DNA of 21,936 bases from Actinomycetota bacterium (GCA_003140115.1 PLIQ01000291.1:19679-41614), one strand, 5' to 3'. Counted from the stretch's first letter, positions 6,367 through 13,432 are shown. Numbers and translations: made by a program. The notes: generated by a model from the sequence alone, not told the origin.

Positions 6367-7247
6367 GCTGTCCCCTCCTTCGCGTTCAGGGTGAAGTAGA
6401 ACGTGGCGCCGCGGCCCACGGCGCCCTCGGCCCAGACTCGCCCGCCGTGGCGTTCGACGATCCGCCGGACGCTGACCAGGCCGATTCCGGTACCAGGGAA
6501 CTCGGTAACCGAATGAAGCCGCTGGAACGGCTGGAACAGCTTGCTCCCGAAGGCCGGATCGAAGCCGGCCCCGTTGTCGCGCACAAAGCAGCAAACCATG
6601 GCGTCCTCGGCAGCGGCGGTGCCGAACTCGATGGTGGCGCCGTCACTCTTGGCGGTATATTTCCACGCGTTTTCGATCAGGTTCTGCAACACGGTGCGGA
6701 TGAGAATGCGATCCGCGTTGACCCAGATGCCGTCTTGGAGGGTGAAGCGGACCCGGCGCTTGGGCTCGCGGGCTTGCAGTTCATCGGCGATGTCGGCGAC
6801 CTCCGCGCTGAGATCGACCGGTCCCAGGACCAATTCCGCGCGCGATACCTGGGACAGGTTCAGCAGGTCATCGATGAGTGCGCCCATCCGCTCGGTGGCG
6901 GCCAGGATCCGCTCCGCGTACCAGCGGCCGGTTTCGTCGAGACGGTCGCCGTAGTCCTCTATCAACGCTTCGCTGTACCCGCTCAACGCCCGCAGCGGGG
7001 AGCGCAGATCATGGGCGACCGAGAAGGTGAACGCCTCCAGGTTCTTGTTGGCCACCACCAGCTCAGCCGTGCGCCGCTCGTTGAGCGTCTTGATCTGGGC
7101 TTGGGCGTCGCTGAGATCCTCGAGGACGTTGAGGCTCGCCTTGACCGCCGCCTCGGCCCGCAGGCGTTCGGCGTTCGAGTCCTCAAGCAGGTTCAGGACC
7201 GCGACCTGCATGTCCTTGAGCGCTTGCCCTTCATCGACGACGCCCAT
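6363..7247 (-). CDS. Histidine kinase without a sensor domain (coupled to the PAS protein)
   Basis: A 294-residue soluble kinase. Residues 1-75 are a coiled-coil signalling helix with the family pattern MQVAVLNLLEDSNAERLRAE and a second SLNVLEDL repeat. HisKA follows with His79 in FSVAHDLRSPLRAL, then N box NLIENAWKYT (189-198), G1 DNGAGFD and G2 GTGIGLVSV. It has no PAS, GAF or membrane sensor of its own. The ATG lies only 3 nt after the stop of the triple-PAS gene, which ends in the helix that normally continues straight into this kind of kinase. The two genes thus look like one sensor kinase split into two polypeptides. Its catalytic half is a clear paralogue of the kinase at 5213-6316 (shared GRVWAEGAVG.GATFYFTL). 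Confidence 0.9.
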   Translation of the reverse strand: MGVVDEGQALKDMQVAVLNLLEDSNAERLRAEAAVKASLNVLEDLSDAQAQIKTLNERRTAELVVANKNLEAFTFSVAHDLRSPLRALSGYSEALIEDYGDRLDETGRWYAERILAATERMGALIDDLLNLSQVSRAELVLGPVDLSAEVADIADELQAREPKRRVRFTLQDGIWVNADRILIRTVLQNLIENAWKYTAKSDGATIEFGTAAAEDAMVCCFVRDNGAGFDPAFGSKLFQPFQRLHSVTEFPGTGIGLVSVRRIVERHGGRVWAEGAVGRGATFYFTLNAKEGTA

Positions 7248-7250
7248 CCG

Positions 7251-8552
7251 TCAGCCACCGCCGGCCGCGGCTCGCAGGGCTTTGATCTCCTTCTTGAGCT
7301 CGATCATGCGCAGCTCCCGTCCGACGGTGAGCTTCTGGAAGCGTTCGAGCTCGGCGAGCCTGTCGAGTTCGCGTGCTCTCTGTTCCGCTACTTCACTCTC
7401 AGCCTGCTTCTGGGCGGTGACGTCGCGGGCGGCGGCGAACACGCCAAGGACGTTGCCGCCCGCGTCTTTGTACACCGAGCCGTTGTAGAGCACGTCGGTC
7501 ATCCCGCCGTCCACGTGGCGGATGGTCAGCGGGTAGTCGGTGACGAAGCCCTGCGCGAAGACCTGGCGGTGACCCTCGCGGGCCCGGTCCGGCTCGGTGA
7601 AATAGTCCGAGAAGTCAGTGCCCATCAGATGCTCCCGATCCACTCCGGTCACCCGGATCGTCGCCTCGTTCACGTCGGTGATCTTGCCCTCCGCGCTGAT
7701 CGTCACCAAGGGGTCCCGGCTGGCCTCGATCAGGCTGCGGGCGTACTGCGCCGCCGAACGGAGTTGCTCCTCGGCCAGCCTGGTCTCCGAGATGTCGTGG
7801 CTCATCAGCAGGAAGCCGATCGGGCGCCCCAGGCTGTCGTCACGCCGGGTCATCACGACGCTGGCGGTGAACCGGGAGCCATCCTTCCGGACTCGCTCGA
7901 ACTTTTCCTCGGCCAGACCATCCTTATACGCGGTGGCCAGCAGGCGGTCGACGGCACCGGACTCGACGTCTGCTGGCACGTTGAGGATGCTCGTGTCCCT
8001 GCCCATGACCTCTTCCGCGGAATAGCCGTAGTTGCGGAACGCTCCCTTGTTCCACGAAAGAATGCGGTGGTCCAGGTCCATCCCGATGATCGAGTACTTC
8101 GTGGAGCTCTGCAGTATGTTGTCCAGGAACGCCCTGGTTTCGGAAAACTCTCGCAGTTGCCATTTCGAATAGGGGGCATCGCTGGCCGCGTCCTGGTATA
8201 CCGGCGCGGTGTAGAGCACCCTGATCAACTCGCCGTCGGTCTGCCGGAGGATCAGCGGATAGTCGGTGACGAAGCCGTGCGAGAAAACCTGGCCCTCACC
8301 CGCGCGGACCCGGTCCGGCTCGGTGAAATAGTCCGAGAAGTCAGCGCCGACCAGATGCTCCCGGTCCACTCCGATCATCTTGACCGCCGCCTCGTTCACA
8401 TCGGCGATCTTCCCCTCGGGGCCGATCGTCACCAGCGGGTCCGGGCCGGCCTGCACCGGAAGCTTCGACCCACTGGTGGGCTTGGCCGGGCGCCGTCTAG
8501 GGGGGGTGGCGGCGGATTTGCCATTTGGTGAATCGCCCACGCGTATCGTCAT
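7251..8552 (-). CDS. Triple-PAS sensor protein lacking a kinase domain
   Basis: A 433-residue soluble protein: PAS1 (about 36-122), PAS2 (142-262, FLDNILQSSTKYSIIGMDLD to LLMSHDISETRLAEE) and PAS3 (272-385, ending AAARDVTAQKQAE). A C-terminal helix reads RLAELERFQKLTVGRELRMI then ELKKEIKAL, the typical linker between PAS arrays and kinase cores. No HisKA or HATPase is present; both are supplied by the next gene, 3 nt downstream. PAS1 and PAS3 are near duplicates (both have DVNEA, GVDREHL, DFSDYFTEPDR, GFVTDYPL). A possible conserved ligand or cofactor is not identifiable by eye. The start is well supported by GGAGG 5 nt before the ATG. It is the first gene of the sensory operon 8552-4106, with a 262-bp AT-rich region upstream. 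Confidence 0.85.
   Translation of the reverse strand: MTIRVGDSPNGKSAATPPRRRPAKPTSGSKLPVQAGPDPLVTIGPEGKIADVNEAAVKMIGVDREHLVGADFSDYFTEPDRVRAGEGQVFSHGFVTDYPLILRQTDGELIRVLYTAPVYQDAASDAPYSKWQLREFSETRAFLDNILQSSTKYSIIGMDLDHRILSWNKGAFRNYGYSAEEVMGRDTSILNVPADVESGAVDRLLATAYKDGLAEEKFERVRKDGSRFTASVVMTRRDDSLGRPIGFLLMSHDISETRLAEEQLRSAAQYARSLIEASRDPLVTISAEGKITDVNEATIRVTGVDREHLMGTDFSDYFTEPDRAREGHRQVFAQGFVTDYPLTIRHVDGGMTDVLYNGSVYKDAGGNVLGVFAAARDVTAQKQAESEVAEQRARELDRLAELERFQKLTVGRELRMIELKKEIKALRAAAGGG
7461..7715 (-). repeat. PAS3 copy of the internal PAS duplication
   Basis: This encodes residues 280-364 of the triple-PAS protein. It matches 8187-8441 (residues 38-122, PAS1) without a length change over about 85 codons, including long shared words such as the DFSDYFTEPDR codons. 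It is an intragenic duplication that skipped the middle PAS2. Confidence 0.75.
8187..8441 (-). repeat. PAS1 copy of the internal PAS duplication
   Basis: This encodes residues 38-122 of the triple-PAS protein and pairs with 7461-7715. PAS2 between them is of a clearly different PAS type. Confidence 0.75.
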
Positions 8553-8814
8553 GAGAACCTCCTACCGCGAACCGGCATCGATTGAGCCGGTCGGCACCGT
8601 GTAGTTCACGTGCCCGCCCCCGAGGCGGTAGTCACGGATCCGCTTCGTACAGAAACACTATATAGGTTACAGCACTCGAATTCGATCCCAGAGGTACTCA
8701 AGAGTCTTATGCCGATTGGGTGATCATCGCTACAGGAAATCACACCGGAACCAAATCGGGGTACGAGCAAACAATTTTCACAAATGGATACCAAAGCAGC
8801 CGAACGCGGCAACC
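8553..8814 (-). promoter_or_regulatory. Upstream region of the PAS/kinase/regulator operon
   Basis: This 262-bp stretch has no credible gene; a 68-codon frame inside it has gene-unlike composition. The base composition drops to AT-rich around 8640-8800. On the minus strand TATAGT (8657-8662) within CTATATAGTG is a possible -10 box, but no matching -35 is evident. TATAGT also occurs 47 bp before the membrane-protein gene (9461-9466). Confidence 0.3.
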
Positions 8815-9414
8815 TTAGTGGACGGGGGAGGTGGCCACCGCGAGGACGATGATCACGACTATGACCAGGGCGACGGTGATCACCACATATTGCCGGACCT
8901 GGCGCACGCTGATCCCTACCTGCCGCTCGGCCTCCACGGCCGTGCCTGCCGATGCCATGGCCGACTGCGCCGCATGCACCGCGGCCTCGGCAGCGGCTCC
9001 GGCCCCGGCCTGCAGTTCGGCGTAGGCCCGGAGAGCGACGGCGATATCTGCCTCCACCTTGGCCGCCGCGGCCTCGATCCGGTCCAGCGCGGCGACGCTG
9101 ATGGCCGCTGCGCGCCAGGCCTCCGACTCGGCGCCGACGTGGACGGGGACAGAGATCTCAGCCCGGGGCATCACCTCCAGTTCCGTCGTCACGGTCACTA
9201 GTTCCGTCGTCACGGCCACGGCGACCTCGGCGCCGGGCGCGGAAACGCTCGCTCGTGCGGCTTCCCGGTCCGCGGTGGCCCTCGACGCGTCGTTCAGGAA
9301 GCTGATCACGGCCTCCCGCGCCATTGCGCCCACATCGGGAGGACCGTGCGGACCAGTTCCAGACCGCCGCCGCCGGGTGCTCGTGCCGGTCTGGGTATCT
9401 CTTGTCGCGGGCAT
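8815..9414 (-). CDS. Tail-anchored coiled-coil membrane protein of unknown function
   Basis: 199 residues, no family recognised. A basic N-terminus (RRRRSG, residues 14-19) is followed by a short helix MAREAVISFLNDASRA and a beta-like stretch with a repeat (VTTELV/VTTELE, 68-80). An Ala/Glu-rich helical region (about 98-165), suited to a coiled coil or stalk, comes next, and then one membrane segment (YVVITVALVIVVIIVLAVAT, 176-195) with only four residues after it. There is no signal peptide, so the body should face the cytoplasm in tail-anchored fashion. GAGGAG lies 5 nt before the ATG. It sits between the degenerate-kinase LuxR regulator and the PAS operon, so it could be a membrane tether for this signalling set (inference). 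Confidence 0.65.
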   Translation of the reverse strand: MPATRDTQTGTSTRRRRSGTGPHGPPDVGAMAREAVISFLNDASRATADREAARASVSAPGAEVAVAVTTELVTVTTELEVMPRAEISVPVHVGAESEAWRAAAISVAALDRIEAAAAKVEADIAVALRAYAELQAGAGAAAEAAVHAAQSAMASAGTAVEAERQVGISVRQVRQYVVITVALVIVVIIVLAVATSPVH

Positions 9415-9496
9415 GACATCTCCTCGAGGCGTGTCAGGCTACGTAGTAGTTCCTTTGGTCACTATACGTGTTTCAATTAATACGGAAAGGAGTCAC

Positions 9497-10387
9497 TCAG
9501 CCGTGGTCCGCAGCGTGCCGGGCGGCGAAGGCAGCAGCCTCCGTGCGGCGGTGCATGCCAAGCTTGGCCAGCAGCGAGGACACGTAGTTCTTCGCGGTCT
9601 TTTCCGCGAGGAACATGCGCTCCGCGATCTGGCGGTTGGTCAGTCCTTCGCCGACCAGTTCGAGCACCCGCTTCTCCTGGCCGGTGAGCGTCGCCACCAG
9701 GTCCTCGCCGGCCCCGCGGTCCCGCAGTCGCACCATGGCCGCGCGCGACGCGTACGGGTCGAGCAACGACCGGCTGGGCGGATACGGCCGCACGGCGCTC
9801 ACGAGGTCGGCTCCCCCGGTCTGCTTCGAGTCGGCCTGGTTCGATAGGTAGCGCGCGGCCCCGGTCATGATCCCCCCGAGGAGGGCCTGCTGGCTTGGGT
9901 CAGCCAGCATCGGCCACAGGTCTCCGGCGAGGGTAGTGACCAGCTCGACATGCTCGCCGAGGGTCCGGCGCAGCACCTCCTGCACGTCGACGGCGACGTG
10001 GTCAAGGTCGAGGACCTGCGGGCGGGCCACCTGCCGGGGGACGAGGGCGAGCGGCTGGCGCCGCAGGCCCGCCGCCCGTTCGGCGGCCAGCGTGATCTGC
10101 CCGAGGTCGCGGCGGGCTGACTCCAGGCGCTTGGACCAGTCGGGTCCGGATGGGGTGTCAACGTCGCCCGGGACAAAGGCTGCGCAGCTGACGATCACCG
10201 CGAGGAGGTGGTTGAAGTCATCCGCGAGCCCGCCCGCGAGCTGGCCCAGGCTTTCCATGCGCTGAGCCTGCTGCAACTGCGCCCGCTGCCGGTCTGGTGA
10301 AGATTCCTGCTCATCGCGGTGCTCGGGGCCGGATTTGACCTCGGACCGGTCTTGGAATTCGCGGCGCTCGGTGGCCGGATCGACCAT
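9497..10387 (-). CDS. Degenerate histidine kinase fused to a DevR-like LuxR HTH
   Basis: A 296-residue protein. After a polar leader, residues 36-62 (AQLQQAQRMESLGQLAGG then LADDFNHLL) match the DHp helix of hybrid kinases (consensus GGVAHDFNNLL), but the phospho-accepting His is Asp56. Residues about 110-200 still follow a kinase: RQPLALVPRQVARPQVLDLD, LRRTLGEHVELVTTL, LWPMLADPSQ. The N box is replaced by GGIMTGAARYLS, and the G boxes are missing. Residues 234-296 are a LuxR/FixJ HTH (LTGQEKRVLELVGEGLTNRQ, IAERMFLAEKTAKNYVSSLL), very like mycobacterial DevR/DosR. It therefore cannot autophosphorylate in the normal way and is likely a DNA-binding regulator with a pseudokinase dimer or partner module. 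The ATG follows GGGGATGACTTCAC. A perfect palindrome lies 67 bp upstream. Confidence 0.8.
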   Translation of the reverse strand: MVDPATERREFQDRSEVKSGPEHRDEQESSPDRQRAQLQQAQRMESLGQLAGGLADDFNHLLAVIVSCAAFVPGDVDTPSGPDWSKRLESARRDLGQITLAAERAAGLRRQPLALVPRQVARPQVLDLDHVAVDVQEVLRRTLGEHVELVTTLAGDLWPMLADPSQQALLGGIMTGAARYLSNQADSKQTGGADLVSAVRPYPPSRSLLDPYASRAAMVRLRDRGAGEDLVATLTGQEKRVLELVGEGLTNRQIAERMFLAEKTAKNYVSSLLAKLGMHRRTEAAAFAARHAADHG

Positions 10388-10453
10388 GTGAAGTCATCCC
10401 CAGGTGCTGCTCAGAAGGCGCTGCGGCGCGGCGGGATGTCACACTACGCGCCT

Positions 10454-10478
10454 CTATCATCACTATGAGTGATGATAG
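10454..10478. promoter_or_regulatory. Perfect 11-bp inverted repeat, candidate operator
   Basis: Arms CTATCATCACT and AGTGATGATAG are exact reverse complements separated by ATG. It lies 67 bp upstream of the degenerate-kinase/LuxR gene in an AT-rich gap. No T-run follows on either strand, so it looks like a dimeric repressor or activator site rather than a terminator. Autoregulation by the downstream LuxR protein is possible but untested. Confidence 0.6.
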
Positions 10479-10548
10479 CACAGGTTTATAAGTTACGGCC
10501 TTTTCGCACTGAGCGGTTCTGGGACTGGAGGGGCAGGTAGCCACTGGT

Positions 10549-10569
10549 TAGCTGCCGGCTAGCTGCCGG
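10549..10569. repeat. Short direct repeat TAGCTGCCGG x2
   Basis: TAGCTGCCGG at 10549-10558 and 10560-10569, one base apart, abuts the 3' end of the hydrolase relic. It may be a junction scar of the rearrangement there. The rest of the 10388-10548 gap holds only the palindrome and AT-rich sequence. Confidence 0.5.
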
Positions 10570-10843
10570 TCATGGAGATCCGGTCTTGGAGACGTAGAGG
10601 CTGAAGGGGAGGGTGCCGGGTGATCCAGCCGGTGGCCGACCAGGAGTCCATCGCGGCGTTGCCCAGGGCCAGCGCGGTGTCGGAGGCCTGGCAGGTGTCG
10701 TTGCGGCCGGACTTGTCAGCGACCGAGGAGATGTAGGCGATGACGAACGCCACGCCGACCTTGGTCACACGCTGACCACGGTCGCGCACCGCACCCGCAA
10801 GGGATGCTTTTGGTGTTCTGCCGAATGTCCGGTTCAAGCTCGT
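10570..10843 (-). pseudogene. Deleted relic of the glycoside-hydrolase-like gene
   Basis: This piece aligns to the intact gene at 11109-12806 in three blocks. Its start (RTPKASLAGAVR against RTPKAFFARAVR) joins VIAYISSVADKSGRNDTCQA through SWSATGWITR (intact residues about 311-353), then GTLPFSLYVS (about 414-422). Two internal deletions of about 280 and 60 codons are thus implied; the second is out of frame, and a TGA follows soon after. The intact ATG is replaced by ACG at 10841-10843, while the GAAGGAAAAG ribosome site is still there. It is almost certainly non-functional, though the upstream region is conserved too. Confidence 0.85.
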
Positions 10844-11028
10844 GACTCTTTTCCTTCTCGTATTTGCCTTGCGTTCATTTCGTGCTTTATTCACCACTCT
10901 CCGTGTTTTCCGGGGTGGGCACCAGAGGCGTATTACCTAGGTATGGCACGTCTTTGTCCCGTCATTTTCGACGCGGGCCATTCGGCCATGGGCCGTTTGG
11001 TCCGGGCCATTCAGCCCGGATCGTTGCG
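10844..11028 (-). repeat. Upstream-region duplicate (relic copy)
   Basis: This matches 12807-13005, the region upstream of the intact hydrolase-like gene. Shared are the ribosome site, CACCACTCTC(C/T)G(C/T)GTTTTCC, the CCAGAGGCG words, the palindrome TACCTAGGTA (10934-10943, about 91 bp before the start position) and GGCC(A/G)TT repeats at 10976, 10991 and 11005. Conservation of non-coding sequence shows that the whole promoter-gene unit was duplicated. Confidence 0.8.
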
Positions 11029-11052
11029 CCGGGCGGTGTGCGCCGTGACAGC

Positions 11053-11091
11053 GGCCCGGGCGGGCCAGCGCGAGGCTGGCCCCCCCGGGCC
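11053..11091. terminator. Long GC hairpin terminator after the hydrolase-like gene
   Basis: Inner arms GGGCCAGC/GCTGGCCC (8 bp, loop GCGAG) extend across one C-C mismatch into outer arms GGCCCGGG/CCCGGGCC (another 8 bp). It begins 18 bp past the stop of the minus-strand gene at 11109. There is no T-run, as is common for actinobacterial terminators, and the hairpin could work in both directions. Confidence 0.7.
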
Positions 11092-11108
11092 GGGTCGGGG
11101 CAGGGTGG

Positions 11109-12806
11109 CTAGGCGGAGTAGGCCTGGAACTCGTCGATCTGGGGTGCGCCCTGGGCGCTGTTGGCGCTGATGTCGAGGCGGAGGTAGGTCTCGGTGGCCT
11201 TGGGGACGGGGATGGCGACGGAGTTGCTGCCCACGGTGAACTGGTAGACCGCCGAGGGGGCCAGGGTGGTCCAAGTGCTGCCGTTGGCGCTGCCGTCGAC
11301 CACGATGGTCTGGCTTCGGGTGCCCCAGCCCTGGGGGAGTTCCAGGACGACCCTGGCGACGGGGCCGGCCTGGGCCAGGTGGAGGGTGAGGGTGGCGGTA
11401 CTGGCGGTGGCCTGCCAGTAGGTGTTCAGGTTGCCGTCGATGGCGTTGCTGGCCGGGAACCCTGACAGCGTGCTATTGGCCGTGACGGTACCGGTCAGCG
11501 CCAGGTTGACGGGGGCGCTGGAGTAGGGGGCGATGGAGGAGGCGTAGAGGGAGAAGGGGATGGTGCCGTCCCACAGGTGAATGTCGTGGGCCCAGTAGAA
11601 GACCTTGAAGTCGCAGGACAGGGCCATGCCGAGGGCGGTGGCCATCATGCCGGTGGAGGAGGTGTTGGTGTAGAAGGAGTCCAGGCTGGCGGGCAGTCCG
11701 TAGCCGGGGTTCTCCCCGCCGACGGCCAGGCCGTCCTGAGCGGCGATGCGGGTGATCCAGCGGGTGGCGGACCAGGAGTCCATCGTGTCGTTGCCCAGGG
11801 CCAGCGAGGTGTCGGAGGCCTGGCAATCGTCGTTGCCGCCGGAGTTGTCAGCGACCGAGGAGATGTAGGCGATGACATTGGTCTTGTTGATCAACTGCGC
11901 GTAATACAGGTTCCAGACCGCGCCGACGCCGGTGGTGCCGTCGTTGGACAGGTTGGCCTGCTCGGTCTTGGTCAGGGTGTCCGGGCGGGTGCCTGATCCC
12001 GGGGTGACGGTCTCGTAGTAGCCGGTGAAGCCGAGGCTGGTCAGGGTCTGCATCTGCCAGTTGGTCACGGTGTCCAGGCCGCCGACGTACCAGTTGACCC
12101 AGGTGGTGATCTGCGCCTGGGTCAGGCCGGCGGTGCCGGGCTTCCAGCTCGGGTCGGGGTTACGCGTCATGCCGGAGGCGAGCCCGGTCCCGGTCAGGGC
12201 GGCCTTGTCGAACGCCCAGTAGGTGCCGCCGCCGGGGTAGAGCATCTCGCCGTCACCACCGGAAGTGAGCCGGATGGCATAGAAGTTCGACATCGGGATC
12301 GCGGCGTTGACCAGGGACAGGAACTGCGCGGCGGCGGTCCGGACGGCCTGGCTGAACACGAAGTTCGCTTCGGTGGAGACGTCACCGTTCTGGTCGACGT
12401 AGGTGCTGTCGGCCAGGTTGAAGACCCACGAGGGAGGGTTCTCCAGGCCCAGGCCGAGGGTGACCTTCTGCCCGGCGGCCTGGTAAGACGCCAGTTCGTA
12501 CTTCATGGTGGTCAGGTAGGAGGAGCTGAGCACGCCCTGGGTGGGTTCGAAGCTGGCCCAGTTGTACTCGAACATGGCCATGATTCCGTTTTGGCCCTCG
12601 GTCGCCGCCGTGTTCGTCTGAGTATCCAAGGTGCCCCACAGCGGGAATGAGGTGGGAGGAGTCGAGGCGTGGGCGTTCAGCGAGAGGGCCGCGCCGAGGC
12701 TGCCCAGGACCAGGGCCGTGACGACCACCATTACAAACCGGGTGCGGCGGCGTACCGCACGCGCGAAGAATGCTTTTGGTGTTCTAGATTTCCGGTCGAC
12801 CATCAT
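11109..12806 (-). CDS. Secreted glycoside-hydrolase-like protein with C-terminal discoidin (F5/8C) domain
   Basis: 565 residues. A basic N-terminus (RRRTR) and hydrophobic core (FVMVVVTALVLGSLGAALSL) end at AHA (45-47), a signal peptide. The body (about 50-430) looks like a TIM-barrel hydrolase of the beta-galactosidase type: MFEYNWASFEPTQGVLSSSY (the Trp-x-x-x-Glu-Pro pattern of GH42-like barrels), VTLGLGLENPPSWVF, then RLTSGGDGEMLYPGG and GYYETVTPG, either of which may carry catalytic Glu. This assignment is by pattern only, and the substrate is unknown. Residues 434-565 are a discoidin/CBM32-like domain (NLALTG, NAIDGNLNTYWQA, VARVVLELPQGWG, YLRLDISAN, IDEFQAYSA), suited to binding sugar polymers. 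AGAAGGAAAGG precedes two adjacent ATGs. A relic copy lies just downstream. Confidence 0.75.
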   Translation of the reverse strand: MMVDRKSRTPKAFFARAVRRRTRFVMVVVTALVLGSLGAALSLNAHASTPPTSFPLWGTLDTQTNTAATEGQNGIMAMFEYNWASFEPTQGVLSSSYLTTMKYELASYQAAGQKVTLGLGLENPPSWVFNLADSTYVDQNGDVSTEANFVFSQAVRTAAAQFLSLVNAAIPMSNFYAIRLTSGGDGEMLYPGGGTYWAFDKAALTGTGLASGMTRNPDPSWKPGTAGLTQAQITTWVNWYVGGLDTVTNWQMQTLTSLGFTGYYETVTPGSGTRPDTLTKTEQANLSNDGTTGVGAVWNLYYAQLINKTNVIAYISSVADNSGGNDDCQASDTSLALGNDTMDSWSATRWITRIAAQDGLAVGGENPGYGLPASLDSFYTNTSSTGMMATALGMALSCDFKVFYWAHDIHLWDGTIPFSLYASSIAPYSSAPVNLALTGTVTANSTLSGFPASNAIDGNLNTYWQATASTATLTLHLAQAGPVARVVLELPQGWGTRSQTIVVDGSANGSTWTTLAPSAVYQFTVGSNSVAIPVPKATETYLRLDISANSAQGAPQIDEFQAYSA

Positions 12807-13005
12807 GACCCTTTCCTTCTCATATCCACTTCGTATTCTTTCCGTGTATTAATCACCACTCTCTGCGTTTTCCAGGGTGTGTGCCAGAGGCGAATTACCT
12901 AGGTACGGCACGTCATTGTCCGTCATTTCGGCCCGGCCATTCAGCCTGGGCCATTCGGGCACGGGCCATTCAGCCCTGGGCCATTCGGCCCGGGCCATTG
13001 CGCTG
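12807..13005 (-). repeat. Upstream-region duplicate of the intact hydrolase-like gene
   Basis: This pairs with 10844-11028. It holds the palindrome TACCTAGGTA (12896-12905), 90 bp before the ATG, and then the GGCCATT repeats. A promoter is expected between the palindrome and the gene. I see only weak -10 candidates around TTAATAC (near 12847-12853), not enough to place one. Confidence 0.75.
12935..13000. repeat. GGCCATTCRGCC tandem array, 14-15 bp period
   Basis: GGCCATT starts at 12935, 12949, 12964, 12979 and 12993 (spacing 14, 15, 15, 14). The consensus is close to GGGCCATTCRGCCCK, and each unit can form a tiny GGGC/GCCC stem. A shorter version (10976, 10991, 11005) stands at the equivalent place in the relic copy, so the array is part of the duplicated upstream unit. 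Confidence 0.8.
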
Positions 13006-13339
13006 GCCGCGGAGGGTTAACGTGAGTCGGACCGGGGCGGAGCGGCACGCCGCGAACGCGGAACTGAAGGCTCAGCCGGCGGAGCAGGCGGACGGGCCGC
13101 GCATCACCGACCAGGGATCAGGAAGGCCCGGCCGAGCTCTTGGCGGCGGGCCAGCGCCCGCCCCGCCCCATCCGCTGCTCCACGCCCCAAGCGCCCCACG
13201 CCGGACCGTCCCCCAACGTCATGGATGCCGCACGCTAATGGGTCTTCCCATCACGATGCCACAGCCACGCTGTTCCGCCCCAGCCCCCGCCCCGCCACCA
13301 ACGGGACTCTCCGGCTTCCGACTCGCAGCGGCGCCATCG

Positions 13340-13432
13340 TTTGGCTTCGCTCACTTCGTGCCCGGCCCGCTGGAGGATCCTCCGGAGCAAGAAACGCTGG
13401 TCCGGTTCGTCATCAACCAGCAGATCCTCGAC
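13340..13432 (-). pseudogene. Fragment of a response-regulator receiver domain
   Basis: The minus strand reads VEDLLVDDEPDQRFLLRRIL and then QRAGHEVSEA, an unmistakable beta-1/alpha-1/beta-2 of a receiver domain (consensus ILVVDDEPDLRFLLRRILERAGHEV). After AK it loses all similarity, and there is no in-frame ATG, GTG or TTG between the preceding stop and the fragment. The Asp-phosphorylation half is absent. It is a gene remnant, and shows that this gene-poor stretch once held another signalling gene. Confidence 0.75.

Noticed and set aside
6447..8531. 694-codon plus-strand open frame
   Set aside because: It is the antisense shadow of the kinase and PAS genes, produced by GC-rich third positions. 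The minus-strand products show complete catalytic and PAS motifs.
8606..8812. 68-codon minus-strand frame upstream of the PAS operon
   Set aside because: It has Cys/Ser-rich composition, an AT-rich promoter-like location, no ribosome site and no recognisable domain.
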